Made by a program: the position numbers and the translations under genes. 64,000 nt of DNA from the NCBI GenBank assembly GCA_035532215.1, contig DATKRK010000416.1:1-64000 (forward strand), given 5' to 3'. The notes beneath the pieces were generated by a model. That model was not told the origin of the DNA and made no database searches. It was given only the letters and a program-made list of their open reading frames with translations. The DNA comes from JAICIG01 sp035532215 (GTDB taxonomy: Bacteria; Planctomycetota; Planctomycetia; Pirellulales; JAICIG01). How positions within the stretch are numbered: the stretch's first letter is position 1; the number at the start of each line of letters is the position of its first letter. Positions 51,301 through 56,774 of this stretch are shown here, in pieces.

Positions 51301-54300
51301 GGCAGCAAGGGCAGGTCGTATTGCAGGACAACAAGATCTCCTCTTCGCTCGACTACGGCATCGTGGTCGAGGCGGCGCCTCGCGATTCGGTCACGGGTCA
51401 ATCGGTCCCAGGCGCGGTGCAGAACTTGAGCACGCTGAACACGGCGCGGCTGACGCCGGGCGCCACGATCGAGAACAACTTGATCGTCGGCGGCGGGCAA
51501 GGCGGCATCGATTTCCTGGGAGATCCCAATTCCACCTCGGCTGCGCTGGCCGCCGTGCCGTTCGGTCGAATCGTGAACAACACGATCTACGGCGCAGCGA
51601 CGCCGACGGGCATCGGCGTCAACGTAGCGCAGAATGCCAGCCCCACGATTCTCAACAACATTTTCGCCAATCTGGCCACGGGCGTCAGCGTCGACAACAC
51701 GTCCGGCACGACCGTCGCCCAGCGTTCGGTCTATCAGAACGACGGCACGAATCTCAGCGGTTCGGTCTTCGGCGGCTCCGACGTGAACAGCCTGGCCCTG
51801 TCTTCGACGGCGAAGCTCTTCGCCAACGCCGCCGCCGGCAATTTCTATCTGCTGCCCGGTTCGCCCGCCATCGACAGCGCGCTGAATTCGATCGCCGAGC
51901 GCAGCGCCATGCACGCGGCCAAGACCCTGACGGGGATACCCGACTCGCCGATCGAAGCCCCGGCTTACGATTTGTACGGGCAGTTGCGCACGGCCAACCC
52001 GCAAACCACGCCCAACGGCGTGGGCAGCACGCAATTCAAGGATCGCGGCGCCATCGAAGCCGTCGACTTCACCGGCCCGACGACGACGTTGGCGAACCCG
52101 ATCGACAACGGTTCGAACGATCAAGATCCGGCCCTGAACGTCGTTCACGACGTCGGCGTCTCGCTGACCGACTTCGAGATCCAGTTCAGCGACGCCAATG
52201 GCGTCGGCGTCGACGACTCGACCATCGACAGTTCGAAGTTCGTGCTGTATCGAAACGGCACGCTGCTGCAGCCGGGCATCGACTATTTCTTCCGCTACGA
52301 CGTCAACACCAAGACGGCCTTTTTCACGCCCGCCACCGGCACGTGGCTCAACGGCAGCGTCTATACGATCGCCGTCAATAACGGCGTTCATTTCGATCCG
52401 TTCAATACTTCGACGCCGGCGAATTCGAGCAACGGCGTCAAGGATTTGGCCGGCAACCTGCTGCAGGCGAACTCTTCGACCGGCTTCACGCGGTACGATA
52501 TCTTGCTGCAGAGCGCCAGCGGCGACGCGCCTTCGATTGGCGTGCCCGGCGTCCAGAACGTGCCTGAGAACGGCCCAACCGCCGCGAACTCGCTCGTCTT
52601 CAGCAGCGCGAAAGGCAACGCCGTCACCGTGTTCAACATCGATGCGCCGAGCAACCCGGTCGCCGTCACCTTGAGCACCAACCAAGGCACGCTGACGCTC
52701 GCCGGGGTAAGCGGTCTCAGCGGCGTAAGCGGCAACAATTCGGCCTCGATCTCGTTCACCGGCTCGCTGACCGCCATCGACGCGGCTTTGAACGGCTTGA
52801 CGTTCGTCCCGACGACCTACTTCAACGGGTCGGCGGCCATTTCGATCACCGCGACCGACACGGTCCGGAATTTGACCGGTTCGAACACGGTCAACATCGC
52901 CGTGATCCAGGTCAATCAGCCCCCCTATCTCACGCTGCCGCCCAGCCCGTCGATCTCCGAAAACACGGGCGTGATCTTCTCCACGGCCAATGGCAACTCC
53001 ATTACGATGGGCGATGTCGATGCCAACGGCGGCGTCGAGCAGGCGACGCTGACGGTGCTCAACGGCGCGGTCACGCTCGCTGAGAAGACGGGCCTGACGC
53101 TGCTCACGGGCACGGGTTTCGAAGATACGACAGTCACCATCCAGGGTACGTTGGCCGCGATCAACGCCGCCTTCAACGGCTTGATCTTCACGCCCGCCTT
53201 GAACTTCGCCGGCACGGCGTCGATTCAGTTCTCGCTCGACGATTTGGGCAACAGCGGCAACGGCCCGCTTGGGCAGGCCGGCGTCTACCCGCAAACGTCC
53301 TCGTTCACGCTGGAGATCAACGTCACGCCGATCAATCAACCGCCGTACGTCAAGCAGCCGAATCCGCTGAATAACTTGACGGTCAGCGAGAACGCGCCGC
53401 CGTCGGTCATCGACCTGACGCAGGTCATCGGCGATCCGGACACTTCCATTTCGCCGCCCGAGAACTACCCGACCATCTCCGTGACGAGCAACTCCAACCC
53501 GGGCCTGGTCTCGGTGAGCATCGATCCGACCACGCACTTGATGACGTTGACCTACGGCCTCGACCGATTCGGTCAGACGTCGATCACGCTCACGGCGGTC
53601 GACGCCGGCGGCAACCATCCCTCGCTGACCTATACGTTCAAAGTTACGGTCAACAAGGTGGAACTGCCTCCCCAGACCAACAACGACGGTTACGTTTACG
53701 CCATCGGCACGCCACTGGTCGTCACGGCGCCGGGCGTGTTGGGCAACGACGTGGAACTCAACCACGAGCCGCTCAAGGCCGTGTTGTTCAACGTGCCGGC
53801 CCACGGCAAGCTGACGCTGAACGCGGACGGCTCGTTCACGTACATTCCCGACGCGGGCTTCGACGGGCGCGATAGTTTCGTCTACTACGCCGACAACGGC
53901 AGCTTCCGCACGGCCGCCACCGTAACGCTGGACAGCCCGACCTCGCAATGGGTGGCTCGCATGTACACCGAAGTGCTCGGCCGGCCGAGCACCCCGAGCG
54001 ACGACGAAATCAATAACTGGGTCAGCCAAATCGACCACGGCGAAAGCCGCTCCCAGGTGGCTCAGTTCTTCGTCACCAGCGCGGAACGGCGCAGCAGAAT
54101 CATCGACCAATTATATCAAGCCTACTTGGGCCGCGCGGCCGACCCGGCCGGCCTGAATTACTGGCTGAGCGTCTGGGCGGCCAACAGCGGACCCGAGCAA
54201 GTGCAGGCCGGCATTATCGGCTCGCTGGAGTATTTCAACACGGCCGCACGGGAATTGCCCAACCTTTCGCCCGCGGCGGCCTGGGTCACGAAGCTCTACG

Positions 54301-54608
54301 AAAACCTCTTGCACCGCGATCCGGGACAGGACGAAGTCGACTATTGGACGACGGTCATTCAGAGCACGTCGCGAGAGGACGTGGTGCTGGGCTTCGTCAC
54401 CAGCGACGAGTATCGCCTGGGCCTGATGCGAGGCATTCCCGACTTCCCCGGCCAACCGAGCTTGCCGGGCTGGTACGAGCAGTATTTGCACCGTCCGATC
54501 GACAATCCGGGCGCCCAATTCTGGCTGGCCCAGATGAAGGCCGGCTACCCGCAAGAAGCCATCCTGGAAGGCATCGTCTCCAGCGACGAATACTTCAATC
54601 GGGCGTAA
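36396..54608 (+). CDS. Giant modular extracellular protein 2 (6070 residues)
   Basis: Paralogue of the first giant. AGGAG lies 8 nt before the ATG; the N-terminus MGMWRSL and the motif QLERFEERLLLTA (about 48-60) match its neighbour. Domains in order, approximate residues: beta-sandwich; dead metzincin-like domain (LRQIGIMLGL at 523-532); PPC-like domain with an inserted module (575-780); beta-helix blocks (945 on, 1248-1430, 1765-2155); choice-of-anchor L-type domain (2178-2422); PPC-like repeats (2430-2870); Calx-beta-like domains (about 3735-3965 and 4735-4950); an Asp-box propeller (about 3980-4730); a beta-helix (4960-5160); an Ig-like domain; three or four cadherin-like units (5370-5750); a VCBS-like unit; DUF4214 (5850-6070). 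About nine copies of the DGxTF...FEF module occur. Export and a surface location are inferred from the motif and domain types; no enzyme activity is assigned. Confidence 0.88.
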   Translation: MGMWRSLHPFHSSTPKPSRRSSVKRSSRRRALKRRETNASRAGRRELQLERFEERLLLTAAPQLLSILTNSNDVVFAPNAATQPLTTAPQELDLLFNEGQVIDPATLGGIQIVRAGVDHTLNTADDAPIQPGYVGIGSIPNEVVVRFASTLPDDLYQITLLGTGPDALTNSSNPPVPFSSGNSTQPNQRIDFQIDTAPQVLSVVPEPITRNSDGSLSQATDTIDVYFNKPIQPLPTTINQLDPHLFQLVATQNTADPTDDQVYTPNNVSFDLSTNMAQLTFAAPISSLSTGSFRLRIGDNQPVATGSNAAPVTVPITVGSAGSTFGDANTLTQDPGPYNVGDLNAVSHQLLTGGVIGPVSDLPATATPGGNLGPGLSGIPIDNHVDPNAAQPSGQTHYVPTITYNFPDIYGSVPGNPQLHNVITPAQQQLTREIFQLYSYYYGVQFQEVGSATLGAAELGVVTGVVQSLDQSAPVGLTGIAQAPATPFPVTPLASRGEALAVMNAGIFNTESQYGGPWFMEALRQIGIMLGLTNVNGAPPGTVMGAGGNDPATNAPAEPVFPGNADILHGRYLYQPDSNAINMYKFTVTTPGAFSAETIAQRLTDASGAPDTSLLNTVLTLYNETHVIQLPTTGANPVGSAIVPGSSFTLNDGTSPAVTFAFDNGITPIPAGAVSIPFTASQTAHDVALSLAQAINGYLTTHSLNVSANVEFDRVVLSGPLTVTHSASQGSVAYSVDREIVSRNDDYFGTDSYLKLQLAPGNYYVAVTSTGNANFNPNVPDSGAGGTTTGAYNLRLDFTPTPVSTLTDDGLSLIVPNVPLGGQGGIQNLDKFTISTDSNTSVTFQFVTQGSTPQTGVTAILVSPGATQDQVAQAVATAIANSGLTTLTLRYDGHGQVNLGGSATTTITTSTSALAVWGTATRHVLEGNSDGASGAYNFWFASNDASTIYVDKLSAATADPTLGTIGNPYNTIAGALQAASDRIIAPTGAALATATPQTFVVNDGTYAVTFEFSVNGGAVSAGNIAVSVQSTDTAAQVAQEIYNAILGAEQGGYLTLGPSFAPPATDSDFVDVTGAAFVDVKNAPALLAGTKIVRVVGNIGADNSLGVPINPQPSVSTLAPSGSAGQTFSIAAGTLSLVFEFTQDPTATPGNLLADGNYAVALAPGASAQDIANAMAAAINASPLAQADGGAVAASVTGDAVAFRVNLTGVGQIAINAQNTPSLIAASNAQPYEIGYDQFTHQPLADGGDLNVPQGVTLMIDAGAVFKMEGANLNVGLNSPNIDRSGSALQVLGAPSSSVYFTSFHDNQLGGITDNVTAPSPGDYGGIVFHQHSDLESQGIFLNTVNHANIRYAGGTVIVDGVPAVYNPIYLDGSRPTIDYNTITLSHDAAMSADPNSFQETIFGSSAYDPASINPSIGPYVADYNRTGPDIHGNLLSAVVPGGMAIVTPDASQIIAGETFLVETIDGSGNTSYATFEFTTSSASIVNGKLADGNWAVLFKPGNPAQNIAGDTALQVATDIADAVNAAGIAGVSATVRTVTSSDGTTAQEAVLAGVSKIELPSSRTFNAPTGQSIVDGQTFTIVNPVSGSDTVFEFDNTGAVAAGHVAVPFLASDSATALAGKIAAAINGSSTGVGAIALGNVVMLTSVPNIAVSTTGSVIAGLQSLTVPNGNLLTAGSTFSITNKSNGAITVFEFTTNAASVVNGKLADGNYAIVYASSDQAATIAAAAAAKVNDLGLGFAAIASGANIVLTGLSDFRFASPLSLDSSIVANTVNGLFVRTQNVQGQTPETLDVAARFTATDIVYVISDNLVIQGNPGGPVGSTPRIAGRLAIDPGAIVKLLGARIEVQMGANLIAEGDANQQVVFTSLHDDSFGAGGTFDTDGDNYKLSAPPAVAQPGDWSGIYFAPTSRGSLDYARLAYGGGSSSIAGGTDNFDAIEIRQAQVRIADSTIANNAAGLATTPTRDGLLANDSAAIYVLGAQPTIVNNVLLDNYGAAISINANSLTSDVIPDPGRSTGAIQQYAQFDDNRGPLVRLNRIGNIENRPAINGMLVRGATLDTSSVWDDTDIVHVVENQISVPNVDSRGGLLLESSASQSLVVKLQGDNAGFTATGTPSDIQNRIGGSVQVVGTPGHNVILTSLLDTTAGAGLTPGGQPQNDTNNTGVGTPADTPPTFPPSGGQLTVTPSNNAAALVNSMLLRPLPSGVTVAGTNYVGGATEAGTYINGDGVPLQIPQKGAILTTGIAQIPAQNTSTDFGADLGLPGDPRLSALIGGTPTYDACELTFTVNVDPSSSIKSGIFEFQFGSDEYPEFVGSFNDVLAGFIDGSPTSNFLHDSKGNLVSVNSAFFDINNNVQLPAKSPLNIEYDGMTSGLRASFPLHSGLNTITIAIADALDGILDSGVLMTDLHFSTQSVGAGGVTRAGASSGQWNSITLDQNSNDTNVAVVNEAEPANTGGVDTNGTVATAQNLGVMAPNMKSGDDTERLGFVVNGAISPNAPGDMDMYRFQAQPGTQVWLDIGNTSPGLDTVLELVDANGTVLARSDNSGQEAANPALLQAELPGNLAQTMPADTLLHGLYDPNSAADPALRDLNSTNPYDAGFRLVLPGTLNPSQPLNNYYVRVRSRGADSHYNDLGKGLSSGVYQLQVRLQEQEAFPGSTVQNADIRYATNGIQVIGLPAHSPLIAEAGSSQAAHNTMATAQDLGNLLTTDRNAIGVSGNLSSGTTQDWYKFELNYNLAQVIAGLNSGDKTFATMFDIDYADGLARPNTTLSVFDAAGNLIYVGRDSNIGNDQPLPGQSSTSALTDLTRGSAGQLDPFVGTVQLPAGPTRTYYVAISSDATLPTALNATFVKGAAQPLIRLEPIDSLNRIVEDHIGSQGGQTAQDPKSLTAAFNGNTSSQAGIDQLNSSATPFSLSDVTLFVDQAGNNGHLETVNPFTGQSETDINPVPSSGSGYGDIAMRNDGQLYGFSLGTISAGGGNYNLIDTGTAAINTQGNGGIVTYAFNNANPPVLTANNTGVQINAIAFDQSGGPNNRLLFGVGSYAGGNGVSGFANGLYEFNPNTGAVLGATGNATNPTDPPPKILNLLGGPGGQITGMAYVNGTLYAVTSLGGLFVINNPQGNASATYVGTATALAGVNFTGLTAGPPDVAGGKYASDLFATDASGKLWSFDTAGILQKVFANGAASISLGATNLVGLAFSTLDYNLWHVTNHRGTDAGHGINVAPDQSRDPASANQPQAGNTSFYFGLEAPPSADPNSLNANSQPDAGNYATNPSVYHTYNLPGGAQGSLVSNSFSLSNYTAGDKPTLYFNYFLDTQQASATPADPTGMRDSARVFASVDGGKTWQMLATNDPEVPTSNTDPNGELPSYQSASSNTGSGDPRQQVQQLFDGSGSWRQARVDLGAYAGYSHIQLRFDFSTAGSMGQGLPGDNFGDPTSPQRGQNNAHEGWYVDDITVGFAERGEMVTGATANSTFFTVPQNQNVGAPQQILSGPYQLEIRQGTSYAQTVNPLTPDITLTQSFDTNDRLASGFTIIAPAGSAVTDGETFTVGDGVHTVTFEFDNDNSLQHAGDVAVPFQSSYTQAQMGAAIAAAINANLTLKGVTAGTVDNSVLNLTAPTGASLTDGQTFTVADQSGHSVVFEYDSNGSVQAGHVAVPFALTSTSADVAASISAAISNASSLVGLNVNVIATGSTSLVVVGGVASSTVTGDRVEVYGAAAVSAINAVQGNISVSFNNPSTSTTNVNHGSVSENGGTTSIWVASSAPAGNQTTVTLSAIDLAKAAGINPPLSSNVSFQYNSQSGPSIALTLTGGQPQLVVVTGLPQMGANNQPLADGPQAVELVATAAGYSSNSATIDVTDDPTLLPALGVTIDSPKSIAENSATPIEATITLNTPPLDHDLTVNVQSLNPGAAATPAVVTIPAGQTSATFPITAVDNNVINPGGKQTAVILATAAGYLGGSDTLTVLDDGDGQIPFNSAPTYLPQGPSHIINGQAENVPDPANSGASNPVEGSIETVLANPSNPNVVYVGTVNGGIWKTTDAMAAGGPTWTPLTDNMPSMSIGALQFDPTDATHQTLIAAIGRFSSFAFAGGTLDGLLRSTDGGQTWTQIDPGGFFNGKNLTGVAERGQTIVATDNGFLGGNGGLYVSSDGGATFTTVSGTPNSGLPDGRVTDLVADPNDNNRLYAGVLGSSGGIFTSTDRGQTWNNITPSGLTLNSFPFNDNIRIAVSATAGSPVYFGYVNNGHLANLYRSGDFGTTWQALDLPTTNENGTTEGLQPGAGDENPGGQGVIHFSIAADPTNPDLVYVGGDRQPGPGDGSATFPNSLGALNYSGRLFRGDASKPSGSQWTSLTHVGTASDSAPHADSRHLTFDGNVLLETDDGGIYMRTSPQSSSGDWFSLIGNLQVSELHNIAYDTNTKTIIAGAQDVGTPEQLPGSTTWNDFAQGDGGDVAVDDSNAGYSIRYASYPGLGGFSATTYDANGNQIGQTSYPSLIVNGAGGQDIFQYDVGLPFVTTFKLNAIDPTRMVFGGGSAVYESLDDGNTVTSLGVGGIPGGISGAAMAYGGRIVDQFGNVANNPNVLWVGAGNQVFLRTTAGGPLVQSNYTGGTVTSLAINPNNWQQAFVTDANGHVWMTTDQGASFIDISGPAGGATSFTTLTSDPHSVAFVPGLTSGTLFVGGIDGVYSTPIGSSGASGAWARYGQGLPHVPVYGLEYVPSQQLLVVGTMGRGAFLTNALGASGNLSVTVNGAKQVSDDSNVLTQELTITRNGSSGDLTFSLTSSDPTLASVPATLTIPDGKSLVSVDVTISDSAVAQYPATVVFTASVGGLNSISDSLDVVPNGDDSSGSSTPTDADTPSLTVSIPPGSQVQADTGVNSVVATVTRNSPTTYPLTVYLLSSDPSEASVPATVVIPAGQTSVSFVVGAVDQFAGDLSRLITITAASSGFVSGLDSLTVNPAKHILSYDRLGDPNLLRQQGQVVLQDNKISSSLDYGIVVEAAPRDSVTGQSVPGAVQNLSTLNTARLTPGATIENNLIVGGGQGGIDFLGDPNSTSAALAAVPFGRIVNNTIYGAATPTGIGVNVAQNASPTILNNIFANLATGVSVDNTSGTTVAQRSVYQNDGTNLSGSVFGGSDVNSLALSSTAKLFANAAAGNFYLLPGSPAIDSALNSIAERSAMHAAKTLTGIPDSPIEAPAYDLYGQLRTANPQTTPNGVGSTQFKDRGAIEAVDFTGPTTTLANPIDNGSNDQDPALNVVHDVGVSLTDFEIQFSDANGVGVDDSTIDSSKFVLYRNGTLLQPGIDYFFRYDVNTKTAFFTPATGTWLNGSVYTIAVNNGVHFDPFNTSTPANSSNGVKDLAGNLLQANSSTGFTRYDILLQSASGDAPSIGVPGVQNVPENGPTAANSLVFSSAKGNAVTVFNIDAPSNPVAVTLSTNQGTLTLAGVSGLSGVSGNNSASISFTGSLTAIDAALNGLTFVPTTYFNGSAAISITATDTVRNLTGSNTVNIAVIQVNQPPYLTLPPSPSISENTGVIFSTANGNSITMGDVDANGGVEQATLTVLNGAVTLAEKTGLTLLTGTGFEDTTVTIQGTLAAINAAFNGLIFTPALNFAGTASIQFSLDDLGNSGNGPLGQAGVYPQTSSFTLEINVTPINQPPYVKQPNPLNNLTVSENAPPSVIDLTQVIGDPDTSISPPENYPTISVTSNSNPGLVSVSIDPTTHLMTLTYGLDRFGQTSITLTAVDAGGNHPSLTYTFKVTVNKVELPPQTNNDGYVYAIGTPLVVTAPGVLGNDVELNHEPLKAVLFNVPAHGKLTLNADGSFTYIPDAGFDGRDSFVYYADNGSFRTAATVTLDSPTSQWVARMYTEVLGRPSTPSDDEINNWVSQIDHGESRSQVAQFFVTSAERRSRIIDQLYQAYLGRAADPAGLNYWLSVWAANSGPEQVQAGIIGSLEYFNTAARELPNLSPAAAWVTKLYENLLHRDPGQDEVDYWTTVIQSTSREDVVLGFVTSDEYRLGLMRGIPDFPGQPSLPGWYEQYLHRPIDNPGAQFWLAQMKAGYPQEAILEGIVSSDEYFNRA
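42880..43670 (+). other. Choice-of-anchor L-type domain inserted in giant 2
   Basis: The stretch contains GDPRLSALIGGTPTYDACEL and then FEFQFGSDEYPEFVGSFND, the signature of choice-of-anchor L domains (F-x-F-G-S-x-E-Y-P-E-F/Y). In giant 1, the same beta-helix passes directly from GLTPGDRP to GDWNSVLFDQ; in giant 2 about 260 residues separate GLTPGGQP from GQWNSITLDQ. Confidence 0.75.
48340..50590 (+). other. Asp-box (BNR/sortilin-like) propeller of giant 2
   Basis: Asp-box motifs S/T-x-D-x-G-x-T/S-W/F occur as STDGGQTW (about 48676), SSDGGATF (48826), STDRGQTW (48976), SGDFGTTW (49137) and TTDQGASF (50285). The region starts with VYVGTVNGGIWKTTD. This is a Vps10/sialidase-type propeller without recognisable sialidase catalytic residues. 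No counterpart is present in giant 1. Confidence 0.7.
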
Positions 54609-54628
54609 CGTCTTTGGAGGAATTCCGC

Positions 54629-55942
54629 ATGCTTCGCCGATTGCTTGCGGGCGGCTGCTTCATCGGCCTGTTCGCGCTGGCGCCGCTCGCGACAGCGTCG
54701 GCCGACGAACCGGCGGCTTGGGCCGCCGCCCATCTCGATGAGCTGCTGGCGCTCTACAAACACTTTCACCAGCACCCGGAGCTTTCTCTCGAAGAGCGAG
54801 AGACGGCCGCCCGCGTGGCCGATGAATTGCAGGCCGCAGGGGCCCAGGTCACGCGGGGCCTGGGCGGCCACGGGGTCGTGGGAGTGCTTGCCAACCGAAA
54901 AGGGCCCACGGTTCTGATTCGCACCGATTTAGACGCCCTGCCGGTCACCGAGCAGACGGAGCTGACCTACGCCTCGACGGTCAAGGTCAAGGACGCTCGC
55001 GGGACCGAGACCGGCGTCATGCACGCCTGCGGCCACGACATCCACATCACCAGCCTGATCGGCGTGGCCCGCTATCTCAACGAACATAAAAACCGCTGGC
55101 AAGGCACGGTGGTGTTCATCGGCCAACCGGCGGAAGAACGCGGCGAAGGCGCGCTGCAAATGCTCAACGCCGGTCTGTTCGAGAAGTTTCCCAAGCCCGA
55201 CTACGCCCTGGCCATGCACGTCGACGCGACCCTGGCCGCCGGCAAGGTCGGCTATCGGGCGGGCTACACGTTGGCCAACGTCGACAGCGTCGATATCAAG
55301 CTGCGCGGCCGCGGCGGGCACGGCGCCTTTCCGCAAACGACGGTCGATCCGATCGTGCAAGCGGCGCGGTTGATTCTCGACCTGCAAACGATCGTCAGCC
55401 GCGAAATCAAGCCCACCGAGCCGGCCGTGGTCACGGTCGGCTCGATCCACGCCGGCACGAAGCACAACATCATCAGCGACGAATGCGACTTACAATTGAC
55501 CGTTCGCAGTTTTTCCGACGAAGTCCGCCAGCACCTGCTCGACGCCATTCGACGCAAGGCTGCGGCGACCGCCGCCAGTTCGGGCGCCCCGGAACCGACC
55601 GTCACGGTGTCGGAAGGCACGCCGGCCATGTTCAACGACGAAAAGCTGGTCGAACGCGTCGTGCCGGTGTTTCAGAAGCTGTTCGGCGAGGAGCGAGTCG
55701 TCCCTTCCGAAGCGTCGATGGGCGGAGAAGATTTCAGCCGCTACGGCCTGGCAGGCGTGCCGATCTTCATGTTCCGCGTCGGTTCTGTCGACGCCCATCG
55801 CCTGGCCGGCTACGAGCGGATCGGCCAGCCGCCGCCCTCGCTGCACTCGGCCGTGTACTACCCCGACCCCGAGCCGACGCTGGGCGCCGGCGTGACGGCC
55901 ATGGCTGCGGCCGCGCTGGATTTGTTACAGGTCAAGCCATGA
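54629..55942 (+). CDS. Exported M20D-family amidohydrolase
   Basis: A 437-residue metallohydrolase of the IAA-amino-acid/hippurate hydrolase type, which cuts N-acyl amino acids or related amides. A signal peptide is present (MLRRLLAGGCFIGLFALAPLA..., cleavage near TASA-DEP). Metal ligands expected for the family are seen: Cys134 and His136 in HACGHD, Glu169/Glu170 in PAEE, His197 in AMHV, and a C-terminal His in PSLHSAVYY. The dimerisation-domain motif GRGGHGAFP is also intact. GGAGG lies 8 nt before the ATG, only 20 nt after the giant 2 stop, so co-transcription with the giant is likely. The stop overlaps the next start (ATGA). The substrate is not known; a periplasmic or secreted location is inferred. 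Confidence 0.92.
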   Translation: MLRRLLAGGCFIGLFALAPLATASADEPAAWAAAHLDELLALYKHFHQHPELSLEERETAARVADELQAAGAQVTRGLGGHGVVGVLANRKGPTVLIRTDLDALPVTEQTELTYASTVKVKDARGTETGVMHACGHDIHITSLIGVARYLNEHKNRWQGTVVFIGQPAEERGEGALQMLNAGLFEKFPKPDYALAMHVDATLAAGKVGYRAGYTLANVDSVDIKLRGRGGHGAFPQTTVDPIVQAARLILDLQTIVSREIKPTEPAVVTVGSIHAGTKHNIISDECDLQLTVRSFSDEVRQHLLDAIRRKAAATAASSGAPEPTVTVSEGTPAMFNDEKLVERVVPVFQKLFGEERVVPSEASMGGEDFSRYGLAGVPIFMFRVGSVDAHRLAGYERIGQPPPSLHSAVYYPDPEPTLGAGVTAMAAAALDLLQVKP

Positions 55943-56295
55943 GCGCTGCCGCAGCGCGAAGAATCGCTCCGGGGCTTTTGCTCTGGCTCGTCGCGTATCT
56001 GGCGACGATGGCGGGGTTGGCCGCGGCGCTGGTCTACGTTCGCCGGCAGACGGTCGCTCAACTGAGCAGCCCCAAGGCAATGGCCGACTGGCAAGCCTGG
56101 AAAGCCGAGACCGAGCGGCAAGCCGAGCGGCCCGGCGCATCAGGCCGCCGCCCTGTGCGCAGCGACGAGCCGCCGGCGCTGGTCTTGCTGCGAGATCACT
56201 TCGCGCCGATCATGGCCATGAGCTTGACCGTGGCCACGTTCCTGTTCGGGTTCCTGGCGATGATCTTGCGCGGCGCCGTACGAGGTTCGAAATGA
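55939..56295 (+). CDS. Small membrane protein with two transmembrane segments
   Basis: 118 residues. The first hydrophobic segment is at about residues 10-34 (LLLWLVAYLATMAGLAAALVYV); a charged, mainly polar middle (residues 35-82, rich in Gln, Glu, Arg) is followed by a second segment at about 88-112 (IMAMSLTVATFLFGFLAMIL). No family is recognised. Both ends overlap neighbours by ATGA, so translation is coupled to the amidohydrolase and to the next membrane protein. Confidence 0.75.
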   Translation: MSAAAARRIAPGLLLWLVAYLATMAGLAAALVYVRRQTVAQLSSPKAMADWQAWKAETERQAERPGASGRRPVRSDEPPALVLLRDHFAPIMAMSLTVATFLFGFLAMILRGAVRGSK

Positions 56296-56774
56296 GCGCC
56301 GTGCCTGCCGCAGCCTCCACTTCGCGCCGCGGACCGCCGCCGCCGGTCAGTTGGCGTAGCTGGCCGCTGGAAGAGGGCGGGCTGTCCGCCTGGCTGCTGT
56401 CGGTCCTCGCCGTGACGATCATCGTCGCCTGCGGCTTGACCACGGGCAGCGTGCAGTGGGCGCTCGTCGCCTGCGGCGTGTTGGCCGCCTCGGCCTGGCG
56501 GTTCTTCATCCCCGTGCATCTCGAACTCAACGCCCAAGGCGTGTTCCAGGAAGTTCTAGGCCGGCAACGACGGATCGTTTGGCGGGCGTTCGAGAGCGGA
56601 GAACTGTGCCGCGAAGGCGTGTATTTGCGGTTCGCAGGCGGATCCTTCGCGCTGAACCGCGGGCTCTATCTCCCTTGGGGAACGCACCGCGCCGAGGTGA
56701 TGGCCTTCGTCGATTACTATCTGACGCAAGCCCGGCAGCCTGATCGCCACTACGGATTCGAAATCGGGCGTTGA
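56292..56774 (+). CDS. Hypothetical membrane protein, bPH-like
   Basis: 160 residues. Two adjacent hydrophobic segments lie at about 33-52 and 55-73, followed by a soluble domain with short beta-strands (VHLELNAQGVFQEVLGRQRRIVWRAF...). That layout resembles small bacterial PH-like membrane proteins, but the match is only structural impression. The ATG overlaps the upstream stop by ATGA. Its last 25 bp overlap the 3' end of the convergent mtaB gene. Confidence 0.7.
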   Translation: MSAVPAAASTSRRGPPPPVSWRSWPLEEGGLSAWLLSVLAVTIIVACGLTTGSVQWALVACGVLAASAWRFFIPVHLELNAQGVFQEVLGRQRRIVWRAFESGELCREGVYLRFAGGSFALNRGLYLPWGTHRAEVMAFVDYYLTQARQPDRHYGFEIGR

